This document shows, one piece after another, positions 44,864-54,498 of a DNA stretch of 64,000 bases. The notes beneath the pieces are model-generated. The model worked only from the letters and a program-made list of their open reading frames with translations. It was not told the origin of the DNA and did not search any database. This stretch comes from Anaerosporobacter sp031551385 (GTDB taxonomy: Bacteria > Bacillota > Clostridia > Lachnospirales > Lachnospiraceae). Positions within the stretch are counted from its first letter, which is position 1. Every line of letters starts with the position of its first letter. The translations under genes and the position numbers were made by a program. The stretch lies in assembly GCF_031551385.1 (NCBI RefSeq), contig NZ_JAVBNS010000090.1, forward strand, positions 1 through 64,000. Reading direction: 5' to 3'.

Positions 44864-45958
44864 ATGCAGGTATCTACGTGTCTAGAACGCAGTGGAAGTA
44901 TTAAACAGGACATATTAAACGCAAAGGGGAAGTTAAGAAATATACATTTTTTGATTTTTGCGTGTAGCTATGACCAAATTGAGGAATATACAGCGGAGAT
45001 AAAGAAAGAGTTTTCAGACGTAAAATTCATTGGAACTACAGGGATCGGGTTCCTAGATAAAGAGTCATATCAAAAAGGCATTGGATTTATTGGTTTTGGT
45101 GAAGGAATAAAAGTAGAGACAGGGCTTATCAGAAATCTATCTACTTGTCCTCTTTCAAGTATAATGGAACTAGATCGTGCAGTGAGAAATGTGAATCCTA
45201 GCAGGGATAATACAATTTGTCTTGAATATTGTACAGGCCATGAAGAACGTTTAGTGTCAACAATGAATGTAGTTTTAGAGAAGCAACAAATTCCTTTAGT
45301 TGGAGGAACAACAGGAAATACACCAGAGAATAAGAATAAAGTGGTTGTATGTGATGGTGAAGTTGTTGAAGATGCAGCAGTATTTGCAGTGATTAAGAAT
45401 GTAAATGGAAAGATTGCGGTTATTAAGGAGAATATATTCAGCCCTAGAAAGACACAATATACTGCAACAAAAGTTGATGAAAAGAACAGAAAAGTGATTG
45501 AACTGAATAATAGAAAAGCATCTGAGGTTTGTGCAGAGGCATTAGGAATTCGTGAAAACCAAATTGCAGATCATGCACTTACAAATCCTTTATGTAGAAC
45601 AGTTGGAAAAGAAAATTATATCTGTGCAATTAAGAACGTTAACTCAGATGGAAGTTTGTCTACATATAAGATTATACAGAAGAATGATATCGTACAAATA
45701 ATGGATATTGATGAGAATGTTAAAGCGCATGTGTTAGAAACAATTAGAGAACAGAGAAATAAAGGTAGAAAGATAGAAGCAATTGTATCAGTTAACTGTA
45801 TTCTGCGATATCTGTATTTTGAGCAGACCGCATTTACAAAGGAGTATGCAGGAATCTTAGCAGATGTAGCACCTCACTTTGGAATTGTAGGTGATGGAGA
45901 ACAGTTTATAAACCAACACGTTAATCAAACAATGGTATGTGCAGTATTTACCAACTAG
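44864..45958 (+). CDS. FIST-domain sensory protein
   Basis: 364 residues from ATG 44864 (GAGGAGGAA 5 bases upstream). N-terminal FIST domain (about 20-205; FLIFACSYDQIEEYTAEIKKEF, IGTTGIGFL, VGGTTGN) and C-terminal FIST_C domain (about 215-345; NPLCRTVGKENYICAIKNV, VSVNCILRYLYF, GIVGDGEQFINQHVNQTMVCAVF). There is no membrane segment, so it is cytoplasmic. FIST proteins are thought to bind small molecules such as amino acids or their derivatives and feed signalling proteins. The soluble chemoreceptor gene follows after 15 bases, suggesting a two-protein receptor. Confidence 0.88.
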   Translation: MQVSTCLERSGSIKQDILNAKGKLRNIHFLIFACSYDQIEEYTAEIKKEFSDVKFIGTTGIGFLDKESYQKGIGFIGFGEGIKVETGLIRNLSTCPLSSIMELDRAVRNVNPSRDNTICLEYCTGHEERLVSTMNVVLEKQQIPLVGGTTGNTPENKNKVVVCDGEVVEDAAVFAVIKNVNGKIAVIKENIFSPRKTQYTATKVDEKNRKVIELNNRKASEVCAEALGIRENQIADHALTNPLCRTVGKENYICAIKNVNSDGSLSTYKIIQKNDIVQIMDIDENVKAHVLETIREQRNKGRKIEAIVSVNCILRYLYFEQTAFTKEYAGILADVAPHFGIVGDGEQFINQHVNQTMVCAVFTN

Positions 45959-45973
45959 AAGTAGGAGGATTTT

Positions 45974-46927
45974 ATGTTCGGAAGAAAAAAGAATGTGGAG
46001 TTAGTGACTGCACAAGAGACTAGAAATGTTCGACAAGACGATACATATGATATTATTAAAAAGTCGGTAGATTTTTTAGAATTACAAACAAACAATTTGT
46101 TAGAAGAAGAATCTATGACAGTAAAGGAAACGAAATTGATTCATAATGCAGCGGCAACAATGAAAAAGCAAACAGAGCACATTATGGAAAACATGGAACT
46201 CTTCGAAGAGCAATTAGCGGAAATTACAAAGATAGAAGATGATTTTAAGAAATCTACTATCTATATGAAGGATACTGTAAAAGAAGGACGAGAAGAGATA
46301 ACAAATCTTAATCAAGTTTCTGAGCAGATGAAGAAGAATTTTGATACGATGCAAGATGTTATTAATAATTTTAAAACAGCATTTGATGAGATTAAAGAAT
46401 ATACGGTAGGAATTATCGATATCGCATCACAAACAAATCTTTTGGCTTTAAATGCATCGATTGAAGCAGCAAGAGCAGGCGAAGCAGGAAGAGGATTTGC
46501 TGTTGTTGCAGAACAGATAACAAAATTAGCAGAAGGAACGAAGGGATTAGTTGATAATATTAACGGAACACTAGGGACAGCGCAGAAACAATCCGATAAT
46601 CTAAGTAATAGCTTTAAAGCAGTTCTGGATTCTGCGAGTCAAAACAGTGAGCAAGTTGAAAAAACAGGTGTCGTATTAGAAAGTTTTACGAAAGTTGCTG
46701 AGAAGATTGAGAGAAAATCACAAGAATATTCAGAAGCAATTCAGGATACTGCGAATAAAGCGAATTCATTAAAGCTTGAATTGGATAAATCCAATGGATG
46801 CTGTGATAATGTATTTAATAATGTAGAAGCATTACAAGAGCAGATTACAAACAAGGGAATTATCTATGAGAATATAGAGAATATCTTGGAACAGTTTAAA
46901 CCGTTAGTAGAGCAAAATAACAGATAA
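45974..46927 (+). CDS. soluble methyl-accepting chemotaxis protein without sensor domain
   Basis: 317 residues, AGGAGG upstream. No membrane segment or HAMP; residues 1-100 are helical coiled coil, and the MCP signalling tip DIASQTNLLALNASIEAARAGE (about 153-174) is complete, with FAVVAEQITKLAE after it. Without a ligand domain it probably receives input from the FIST protein encoded directly upstream, and drives CheA. Two CC-containing residues near the C-terminus (NGCCDN) are unusual. Confidence 0.9.
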   Translation: MFGRKKNVELVTAQETRNVRQDDTYDIIKKSVDFLELQTNNLLEEESMTVKETKLIHNAAATMKKQTEHIMENMELFEEQLAEITKIEDDFKKSTIYMKDTVKEGREEITNLNQVSEQMKKNFDTMQDVINNFKTAFDEIKEYTVGIIDIASQTNLLALNASIEAARAGEAGRGFAVVAEQITKLAEGTKGLVDNINGTLGTAQKQSDNLSNSFKAVLDSASQNSEQVEKTGVVLESFTKVAEKIERKSQEYSEAIQDTANKANSLKLELDKSNGCCDNVFNNVEALQEQITNKGIIYENIENILEQFKPLVEQNNR

Positions 46928-46958
46928 TATCGTTTGAAGAAAGTTGGAGGTATATGCC

Positions 46959-48392
46959 ATGAAACACAATAGACAAGATAATAATAGTTATGATAGATAT
47001 AGAAAGTATATACCCTTTGTTATCTTGGTAGCTATGATGGCATTAATAATTTCTGTGATTACTGGTGAAGCTGATTCGAATAAAGGAAACAAGAAGTCGG
47101 CAGGTACAGTTGGAGCAGCGGGTTTAGCAGAGAAAGAGCAGGTTACGTATGATCGAAAGATCGTTGCCGTAGTGAAGGCAATTGATATGAAGAAAAAGAG
47201 TATTACATTATATAATATAGATGGAAATAATGAGATTATATTATATTATGATGGTGCAACAGATGTTAGGGATAACTATAATCAAGTAATTACGATGCCA
47301 CAATTAGATGTGGGCGAAATTGTAGATGTATATTATATGCTTGATAATAATATAGTAGGAATTCGTATATCACAAGATGCATGGGAATACAAAAAAGTAA
47401 GTAACTTAGTTATTAATAATGAAAAGAAAATGATGAGCATTTCCTCAAGGAATTATCAATTTACAGGAGATCTTATTATAGCAAGTGAAAATCAGTTGAT
47501 TAACTTAATTGATATGAGCGAAAAAGACGAGTTAACATTAAAAGGAATTGGAAGTAAAGTATATTCGGTTATCGTGACAAAAGGGCATGGTTACATTCGA
47601 TTTTCAAATTACAGTGATTTTGTAGGTGGAAATCTTGAGATTGGTAATGAGAATATGATAGCCATATCAGAGGATATGCTTGTAGTTGTCAGGGAAGGTG
47701 ACTATAAGCTTACGATGGAAAATAAGGGACTAGTAGGAAGTAAGTTAGTTCGAGTATTAAGAAATCAAGAAATCCTTGTTGATATGGGTGAGTTTAGAAA
47801 AGAAGCTCCACAAGTGGGAAAAGTAGAATTTACAGTAATCCCAGATGGTGCTGACTTAACTGTCGATGGAAAAGAGATTGACTATTCAAAACCAATTGAG
47901 TTGAAATATGGTGACCATGCAGTTACAGTTACATTAAGTGGATATGAAGAATATACAGGGACAATTACCGTTGATGAGTCAAGTATGCAGTTCTTTATAA
48001 CATTAGTAGAGCCAGTAAAGACAGAAGATGATTCAACTTCAACGGATACATCAAACGCGAATACTAATTCAAACGATAGTTCAAACGATACTTCGGGTGA
48101 TTCTTCTACCACAAGTGATGATGAGAGTCTGGAAGAGGAAGTCAAGAACGCAGATACAAGCAATAATTCGGTGGATTCGGAACACAAGATTTACGTACAG
48201 ACTCCAATCGGTGTTGCTGTGTACTGGGATGGCGAACTTATGGGTACAGCACCAGTTAATTTTACAAAACAAGTAGGAAGCTATACGATTTCTTTAGCAG
48301 CAGATGGTTATGAAACAGTAAGTTATCCTGTAATAATTGCAGACGATGGCGAAGATGTTTATTTGAATTTTCCAGTGTTAACAGCAAAATAA
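46959..48392 (+). CDS. membrane protein with two PEGA domains
   Basis: 477 residues; ATG 46959 with GGAGG 8 bases upstream. Short cytoplasmic start, membrane segment (about 16-34), extracellular beta-rich region, PEGA domain 1 (about 286-350; VIPDGADLTVDGKEIDY...), a Ser/Thr/Asp/Asn-rich linker (about 355-405) and PEGA domain 2 (about 409-475; VQTPIGVAVYWDGELMGTAPV). PEGA modules are surface-protein beta sandwiches. It may form an operon with the FIST/MCP pair (31-base gap), but a functional link is not evident. Confidence 0.82.
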   Translation: MKHNRQDNNSYDRYRKYIPFVILVAMMALIISVITGEADSNKGNKKSAGTVGAAGLAEKEQVTYDRKIVAVVKAIDMKKKSITLYNIDGNNEIILYYDGATDVRDNYNQVITMPQLDVGEIVDVYYMLDNNIVGIRISQDAWEYKKVSNLVINNEKKMMSISSRNYQFTGDLIIASENQLINLIDMSEKDELTLKGIGSKVYSVIVTKGHGYIRFSNYSDFVGGNLEIGNENMIAISEDMLVVVREGDYKLTMENKGLVGSKLVRVLRNQEILVDMGEFRKEAPQVGKVEFTVIPDGADLTVDGKEIDYSKPIELKYGDHAVTVTLSGYEEYTGTITVDESSMQFFITLVEPVKTEDDSTSTDTSNANTNSNDSSNDTSGDSSTTSDDESLEEEVKNADTSNNSVDSEHKIYVQTPIGVAVYWDGELMGTAPVNFTKQVGSYTISLAADGYETVSYPVIIADDGEDVYLNFPVLTAK

Positions 48393-48630
48393 ATATTTTA
48401 ATAAAAAATAGAAAGTTTTAGTAGAGTAAAAAAATGATACCATCTTATTAAAAAAATCGAAATTTGTGTATGGAAAAGCGATAAAAAACGTGATATAATC
48501 ATGATGATTCGAAAATTTTTCGAAAAAACGTGTATAATGTCGATAACGACTAAAATAATGATTCTTGCAATGATAAGAATTTCTTGTTACTATACTGTTA
48601 ATAGTTTTATGAATTTATAGGAGGATGGAT

Positions 48631-50364
48631 ATGGACTACAAAAAGTTATATGAAGAATGGTTAAGCAACCCTTACTTTGATGAAACAACAAAAGAAGAGT
48701 TACTTGCAATTAAAGAGGATGAGAAAGAGATTAAGGAAAGATTCTATACAGACTTAGAATTTGGTACTGCTGGTTTACGTGGAGTTATCGGTGCTGGTAC
48801 AAACAGAATGAATATGTATACAGTTCGTAAAGCAACACAAGGTTTAGCAAACTATATTATTAAAGCTGGATTTGCTAATATGGGAGTTGCAATTGCGTAT
48901 GATTCAAGACGTATGTCACCAGAGTTTGCAGATGAAGCAGCATTATGTTTATGTGCAAACGGAATTAAAGCGTATGTATTTGAATCATTAAGACCTACTC
49001 CAGAATTATCATTTGCTGTTAGAAAATTAAGCTGTATCGCTGGTATTAACATTACAGCAAGCCATAATCCACCAGAATATAATGGTTATAAAGTATACTG
49101 GCAAGATGGCGCACAAATCACACCTCCACATGACAATGGTATTATGGATGAAGTAAAAGCGGTAGTAGACTATAGTACAGTTAAGACTATGGAGAAAGAA
49201 GCAGCAATGGAAGCTGGATTATATGAAGTAATCGGAGCTGAAATTGACGATGCCTATATCGCTGAATTAAAGACACAAGTAATTCATGAAGATTGCATTA
49301 AGCAAGTAGCTGACCAAATTAAAATCGTATACACACCTTTACATGGAACAGGAAATATTCCAGCGAGACGTGTATTAAAAGAAATTGGTTTTGATAACGT
49401 ATATGTTGTACCAGAACAAGAATTACCAGATGGTGAATTCCCTACAGTAAGTTATCCAAATCCGGAAGCAGAAGAAGCATTTACGTTAGCATTAAAGCTT
49501 GCAAAAGAAAAAGATGCAGACCTTGTACTTGCAACTGATCCAGATGCTGACCGTTTGGGAGTATACGTAAAAGATACAAAATCAGGCGAATATATTCCAA
49601 TGACAGGTAATATGTCAGGCTGTTTACTTGCTGATTATGAAATCAGTCAAAGAAAAGAGAGAGATGGTTCTCTTCCAGCAGATGGTGCATTAATTAAGAC
49701 AATTGTAACTTCTAATATGGCAGATGCAATTGCAAAGCACTATGATGTAAAATTAATTGAAGTATTAACTGGTTTTAAATTCATTGGTCAACAAATTCTT
49801 GGATTTGAAAATAATAACAATGGGACATACCTATTCGGTTTTGAAGAAAGTTATGGTTGTCTAATCGGTACTCATGCTAGAGATAAGGATGCAATTGTGG
49901 CAACAATGGCACTTTGTGAAGCAGCAGCTTACTATAAGACAAAGAACATGACCCTTTGGGATGCATTAGTTGAACTATATGACCGTTATGGTTACTACAA
50001 AGATGATGTACAATCTGTAACTATGAAGGGTATTGAAGGATTAGAGAAGATTCAACAAATCCTTAATACATTAAGAACAAATCCACCTACACAAGTTGGT
50101 GACTATAAAGTATTATCAGCAAGAGACTACAAATTAGATACAATCAAAGATTTAGCAACAGGAGAAGTAAAACCAACTGGACTTCCTTCTTCTAACGTAT
50201 TGTATTATGATTTGAGTGATAATGCTTGGCTTTGTGTAAGACCATCGGGAACAGAGCCAAAAGTTAAATTCTACTATGGAATCGTAGGAACTTCATTAGA
50301 AGATGCAAATGCAAAATCAGCAGCACTTGGTAAAGAAGTATTAGCTATGATTGATCGTATGTAA
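48631..50364 (+). CDS. phosphoglucomutase/phosphomannomutase family (PgcA-like)
   Basis: 577 residues. ATG 48631 is chosen because AGGAGG (48619-48624) touches the earlier ATG at 48625 and is 6 bases from this one. Phosphoserine loop GINITASHNPPEYNG (about 134-148), metal site ATDPDADRLG, sugar loop FGFEESYG and phosphate-binding RPSGTEPKVKFY are all present. Interconverts hexose 1- and 6-phosphates in central glycan metabolism. Codon use is strongly biased, as for a highly expressed gene; the 238-base leader contains TATAAT boxes (48498-48503 and near 48535) and a TCGAAAA/TTTTCGA palindrome. Confidence 0.95.
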   Translation: MDYKKLYEEWLSNPYFDETTKEELLAIKEDEKEIKERFYTDLEFGTAGLRGVIGAGTNRMNMYTVRKATQGLANYIIKAGFANMGVAIAYDSRRMSPEFADEAALCLCANGIKAYVFESLRPTPELSFAVRKLSCIAGINITASHNPPEYNGYKVYWQDGAQITPPHDNGIMDEVKAVVDYSTVKTMEKEAAMEAGLYEVIGAEIDDAYIAELKTQVIHEDCIKQVADQIKIVYTPLHGTGNIPARRVLKEIGFDNVYVVPEQELPDGEFPTVSYPNPEAEEAFTLALKLAKEKDADLVLATDPDADRLGVYVKDTKSGEYIPMTGNMSGCLLADYEISQRKERDGSLPADGALIKTIVTSNMADAIAKHYDVKLIEVLTGFKFIGQQILGFENNNNGTYLFGFEESYGCLIGTHARDKDAIVATMALCEAAAYYKTKNMTLWDALVELYDRYGYYKDDVQSVTMKGIEGLEKIQQILNTLRTNPPTQVGDYKVLSARDYKLDTIKDLATGEVKPTGLPSSNVLYYDLSDNAWLCVRPSGTEPKVKFYYGIVGTSLEDANAKSAALGKEVLAMIDRM

Positions 50365-50390
50365 TCAAGATAATAAAATAGATAACATCA

Positions 50391-50427
50391 AAAAACTCTT
50401 TGACGGGACAAGTCAAGGAGTTTTTTT
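50391..50427 (+). terminator. terminator after the phosphoglucomutase gene
   Basis: AAACTCTTTGAC (50393-50404) pairs with GTCAAGGAGTTT (50412-50423, one wobble), followed by a run of T. Confidence 0.88.
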
Positions 50428-50474
50428 GGTATGTTTTTTGCGAAGCAAACATAATATATAATAAGTGTAATTAT

Positions 50475-50555
50475 TCAGAAGGTAGTAACGCAATGTGTTT
50501 TCTGTGAGTGAAAGTCACAGAAAATCCGGGGGTAACAGCGCCAAATCTAGGAGAT
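50475..50555 (+). ncRNA. candidate structured leader of the PrcB-like gene
   Basis: Perfect 10-bp hairpin TTTTCTGTGA/TCACAGAAAA (50498-50507, 50515-50524) flanked by GGTAGTAACGC on the left and CCGGGGGTAACAGCGCC on the right, the latter markedly GC-rich for this genome. The layout resembles a compact riboswitch or cis-regulatory RNA, but it matches none that I can recall. Confidence 0.3.
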
Positions 50556-50602
50556 AATCTATGAGGACATGGTTGAAAGGAAAGCAGTGTAGAGGTGTGT
50601 TA

Positions 50603-51007
50603 ATGAAACGATTAGGGATAGTAGCAATGTGTCTAATTACAATTATGTTAGCAGGTTGTAAATCGGAGAAAGCAGACATTAAGAAGATTAAAGACCTAGA
50701 ATTTACAGTTGTTGAAGATGCCTATGTGCCAGAAGAACTAATGACTATGATTAATGAGAAAAAAACAGATGCATTTAAGATGACATTCAAGAGTGGCGAA
50801 TATTTCTACATAATTGTTGGATATGGAGCAAAGCCAACAGGAGGATACAGTATTGCAGTAAATGAAGTGTTCTTGACAAGTAATGCAATCTACTTTGATA
50901 CAGATTTGATTGGCCCAGAGAAAGCGGAATCCGTCTCAGAAGTTGTAACGTATCCCTATATAGTCGTTAAGTTGGAAGAGCTGGGTAAGCGGGTTGTGTT
51001 TAAATAG
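50603..51007 (+). CDS. PrcB-like lipoprotein
   Basis: 134 residues from ATG 50603 (GAGGTG 5 bases upstream), giving a lipoprotein signal MKRLGIVAMCLITIMLAGC with Cys19. An earlier in-frame ATG (50561) also has a good site, AGGAG at 7 bases, and would add 14 residues. The mature part (about 85-134) has GYGAKPTGGYSIAVNEV and PYIVVKLEELGKRVVF, the pattern of PrcB C-terminal domains, which assist surface proteases in other bacteria. Outer-membrane-face lipoprotein; partner unknown. Confidence 0.72.
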   Translation: MKRLGIVAMCLITIMLAGCKSEKADIKKIKDLEFTVVEDAYVPEELMTMINEKKTDAFKMTFKSGEYFYIIVGYGAKPTGGYSIAVNEVFLTSNAIYFDTDLIGPEKAESVSEVVTYPYIVVKLEELGKRVVFK

Positions 51008-51132
51008 TAGATAACTATTCAGGATTACGTCCTTCAAGTTACAATAATAGTTATAAAAATACATAAGCGAAGAGGTTATATTATAAATGTTGATAACATA
51101 TGTTAGTGATAGAAGGCAAGGAGGGATTATTT

Positions 51133-52701
51133 GTGGAGCTACTAAAAAAGAATATCCATATGAATAAATTAAAATGTAAAAGTAGTGTACAATTAACATT
51201 GGACGATGATTTTAACGTTCCAGATGTAAAGCCAGATATTTCGAGTATGATTAAAGAGCAGGGAAATATAATAATTTATGAGATTAAGCCCATGAACGGC
51301 AAATTAGCGGTTAAAGGTGCTTTGCAGTTTAATGTTCTCTATATTAGTGAAGAAGATACAAGACCTGTTCACCATCTTTCTGGAGAGATTCCATTTGAGG
51401 AAAGCATCAACATGGATGACGCTTGCGCAGAAGATAATATTATTGTGAAATGGGAATTAGAAGATTTAAATACAGGCCTTATTAATTCGAGAAAGGTAAG
51501 TGTTAAAGCAATCGCTTCTTTTTCATTTGCAGCGGAAGATGTGTACGATGAGGAAACAGCAGTTGCAGTAGAAGGTGACGATAATCTGCAGAGTAAGACA
51601 AAGCAGATGAATATAACACAACTTGCAGTAAATAAAAAGGATACATTTCGTATCAAGGATGAGGTATCAATTCCATCGAATAAGCCAAATATATTCGAAA
51701 TCCTATATAGTGAAGTGGATTTAAGGAATACAGATATCCGTATGCAGGATGAGAAGATTAGTTTGAAGGGAGAGCTGATGCTATTCGTTCTATATGCTTC
51801 TGAGGACGAAGAACACCCAATTCAGTACATAGAAACAGAAGTTCCGTACAACGGGACAGTTGATTGCAATGGTTGCTTGGAAGAGATGATACCAGATATT
51901 GATATTACAATTAATAGCAAGGACATTGAAGTGAAGCCAGATACCGATGGAGAGGAAAGAGTTGTAGATGTAGAAGTTGTTCTTAATATGGATATTAAGG
52001 CTTATGAGGAAGATGAACTTGAGATATTATGTGACGTTTATTCTACAGCAAAAGATGTAATACCGACTTATAAAGAAGCGTTCTATGAGAATTTACTTGT
52101 TAAGAATAACAGCAAAGCCAGAATTACGGATCGTATCAAGAAATCGGATACGCAGCCAGGCATTATGCAGATATGCAATGCATATGGTAGTGTAAAAGTT
52201 GATGAAATGCAGATTGTAGATGGAGGAATTGAAGTAGATGGTGTAATTGAAGTTCAGGTGATGTATATCACAGATGAAGACCGTAGACCATTGAGTTCGA
52301 TAAAAGGTATGATTCCATTTACGCAAACAATAGAAGTGAAGCAGATTAATGAAAACAGTTCCTTTGATGTTAAGCCAAATCTGGAATCGATTAGTGTGAT
52401 TCTTCTTGATAGTGATGAGATTGAAGTTAAGACAGGTGTTAATCTAGCTACAATTGTATTCGATCGTATTGCAGAGCCTATTATCACGGAAGTTGCAGAA
52501 CAGGATATTGATTTTGCAAAGTTACAGGAGATGCCAAGTATTGTAGGATACACTGTAAAACCAAATGATTCGCTGTGGTCAATTGCGAAGAAGTATTATA
52601 CAACAGTTGATACAATTAAGGAAATCAATCAATTAGAGCAAGAGAGCATTAGAGTAGGAGAAAAGGTTTTGATTGTAAAGGCTGTAGACGCTATTCTATA
52701 A
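51133..52701 (+). CDS. SPOCS (DUF3794) - LysM spore envelope protein
   Basis: 522 residues from GTG 51133, with AAGGAGG 8 bases upstream. Three SPOCS/DUF3794 repeats (about 15-150, 180-310, 330-460; e.g. DDDFNVPDVKPDISSMI and TLR-like repeats ending in VLYISEED) are followed by a C-terminal LysM domain (about 468-517; GYTVKPNDSLWSIAKKYYTT). This architecture is found in spore cortex/coat assembly proteins of clostridia; LysM would hold it to peptidoglycan. It supports an endospore-forming host together with spoIIR downstream. Confidence 0.88.
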   Translation: MELLKKNIHMNKLKCKSSVQLTLDDDFNVPDVKPDISSMIKEQGNIIIYEIKPMNGKLAVKGALQFNVLYISEEDTRPVHHLSGEIPFEESINMDDACAEDNIIVKWELEDLNTGLINSRKVSVKAIASFSFAAEDVYDEETAVAVEGDDNLQSKTKQMNITQLAVNKKDTFRIKDEVSIPSNKPNIFEILYSEVDLRNTDIRMQDEKISLKGELMLFVLYASEDEEHPIQYIETEVPYNGTVDCNGCLEEMIPDIDITINSKDIEVKPDTDGEERVVDVEVVLNMDIKAYEEDELEILCDVYSTAKDVIPTYKEAFYENLLVKNNSKARITDRIKKSDTQPGIMQICNAYGSVKVDEMQIVDGGIEVDGVIEVQVMYITDEDRRPLSSIKGMIPFTQTIEVKQINENSSFDVKPNLESISVILLDSDEIEVKTGVNLATIVFDRIAEPIITEVAEQDIDFAKLQEMPSIVGYTVKPNDSLWSIAKKYYTTVDTIKEINQLEQESIRVGEKVLIVKAVDAIL

Positions 52702-52710
52702 GAAGAGATA

Positions 52711-52760
52711 ACAAAGGCTTTTAGATACGGTGGTTAAAACCGATATCTAAAAGCCTTTGT
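52711..52760. terminator. hairpin between convergent genes
   Basis: Perfect 17-bp stem (52711-52727 with 52744-52760) with an inner CGGT/ACCG pair. T-tracts are weak on both sides, but it stands exactly between two convergent genes. Confidence 0.65.
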
Positions 52761-52808
52761 ATGTTCTTAATTTAGAATGTCTGACGAATTCTGAGATGTT
52801 ACAGAAAA

Positions 52809-53402
52809 CTATTCAGTAGTTCCGTTTTTCCACTTATTAAATTTCTCGATTGTAGCATCATAAGTACGTTGGCAGATATCAGGAAGTTTGTCTCCCCATG
52901 CCTTTGTAGCTTGTTTAAACCCTTTCATAAAGGCATTCATCATTTCGTCTGCTTTGTCAGGATCTCCACCAGATAATGCTTGTGCAAAAGAAACGATTCT
53001 GTCAGAAGTTTGTTCAACTCCCCAGTATCCATCTTCTGCAATATCTTTTTTCGCTTGTGCAGCAGTTTGAGCATCTACTTCGACTTTACCTTCACGTAAT
53101 AGTTTGTACATGTCCTCTTCGTTGGCGATTGAATAAGTACTACCTTGTTTTAATAGTAACTTTTCTACAAGAGAACGAAGTTGTGATGTGCGGTTTTCCG
53201 CATCTGCTTTCATCTTAGCAACCATTTCGGTGTTAGGAGTATACGTTGTTTTTTTTGTACTTGATGATTTCTCGTATACGGCAGCAGAGTCAGTTGATTT
53301 GCTTGTTTTTGCGCTGCTATCTTTCTTGCTTTCTGTAGAAGCAGTAGAAGTTGATGTAGCAGCGTATGTTTGTGATGATGTTGTAATTCCATTTACACTC
53401 AT
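52809..53402 (-). CDS. uncharacterised protein with disordered N-terminus, 197 aa
   Basis: Starts MSVNGITTSSQTYAATSTST with about 55 Ser/Thr/Lys-rich residues lacking a signal peptide, then a helical domain (about 60-195) containing ENRTSQLRSLVEKLLLKQG, DIAEDGYWGVEQTSDRIVSFAQALSGGDPDKA and AWGDKLPDICQRTYDATIEKF. AGGAGG lies upstream on the minus strand. The style (short MSVNGI start, Ser/Thr tail) resembles proteins exported by or associated with the flagellar apparatus, but I do not recognise the family. Confidence 0.7.
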   Translation of the reverse strand: MSVNGITTSSQTYAATSTSTASTESKKDSSAKTSKSTDSAAVYEKSSSTKKTTYTPNTEMVAKMKADAENRTSQLRSLVEKLLLKQGSTYSIANEEDMYKLLREGKVEVDAQTAAQAKKDIAEDGYWGVEQTSDRIVSFAQALSGGDPDKADEMMNAFMKGFKQATKAWGDKLPDICQRTYDATIEKFNKWKNGTTE

Positions 53403-53616
53403 GACAGTTCCTCCTTGATTTTGAAATTAATACAATTAGTTATCTATTAACTATATCGGCATATTTTACTATTATATAAAGGGTATTTGATGATACTTGC
53501 AATTTTATTATCTGATGTGTATAATATTATGTATACAAGATACAAGTGTAAGAAATGGATTGGTAGTGTCGCAAAACAATATGTTTGAAAATGCGAAAGA
53601 GACGCTTAGGAGAGAT

Positions 53617-54492
53617 ATGAATACGATAATGTTAAAGGCTTACGCGAAGATAAATTTAGGGTTAGATGTCCTTGGGAAACGAGAGGATGGCTATCATGAA
53701 GTGCGTATGATTATGCAAAACATTCGCCTATATGATAAGCTCACTATGAAGAGGATAAATGAAGATAAAATTATACTTAAAACGAATCTTACGTATTTGC
53801 CGACGAATGAAAATAATTTGGTGTATCGAGCAATTCAATTGCTTAAAGAGGAATTTCATATTAAGCAAGGTGTGCATGTAGAGTTACAAAAGCATATCCC
53901 TGTGGCAGCAGGTTTAGCAGGGGGAAGTTCAGATGCAGCAGCAACCCTTATTGGAATGAACCGATTGTTTCATCTTAAACTATCAAAGAATGATTTGATG
54001 GAGCGAGCAGTAAAGCTTGGAGCAGATATTCCGTACTGCATTCTTGGAGGAACGGCATTATCAGAAGGAATTGGAGAGGTGCTTACCCCATTAGCACCTA
54101 TGCCAAATGCATATGTTTTAATAGCGAAGCCACCTATTAATGTATCAACAAAATATGTGTATGAAAATCTAAAACTTGATGAGCAAACAAAACATCCAGA
54201 CATTGATGGAATTATAAAGGCTATTGATTCGAAGGATTTACATGGGGTTACAGAACGATTAAATAACGTACTAGAAAGCGTGACAATAGAGAAATATCCA
54301 GTAATACAGGAAATAAAAGAAACAATGATTCAATTTGGTGCGATGAATGCACTTATGAGTGGAAGCGGGCCAACAGTTTTTGGCATTTTCGAGGATTTAA
54401 ATTTAGCAAGAAAAGCTTTTTATCAATTAAAGATAGAGGGAAAAGCGAAGCAGATTTATTTGACGGACATATTTAATAGAAAAAGGGGGTAA
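53617..54492 (+). CDS. ispE: 4-diphosphocytidyl-2-C-methyl-D-erythritol kinase
   Basis: 291 residues from ATG 53617 (AGGAG 4 bases upstream), the usual length; the frame is open back to 53497 without a site. GHMP kinase: KAYAKINLGLDVLGKREDGYHEV at the start, ATP loop PVAAGLAGGSSDAAATL (about 95-111), MSGSGPTVFGIF near the end. Phosphorylates the methylerythritol pathway intermediate for isoprenoid synthesis. The GntR regulator follows after 6 bases. Confidence 0.97.
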   Translation: MNTIMLKAYAKINLGLDVLGKREDGYHEVRMIMQNIRLYDKLTMKRINEDKIILKTNLTYLPTNENNLVYRAIQLLKEEFHIKQGVHVELQKHIPVAAGLAGGSSDAAATLIGMNRLFHLKLSKNDLMERAVKLGADIPYCILGGTALSEGIGEVLTPLAPMPNAYVLIAKPPINVSTKYVYENLKLDEQTKHPDIDGIIKAIDSKDLHGVTERLNNVLESVTIEKYPVIQEIKETMIQFGAMNALMSGSGPTVFGIFEDLNLARKAFYQLKIEGKAKQIYLTDIFNRKRG

Positions 54493-54498
54493 ATCCAA

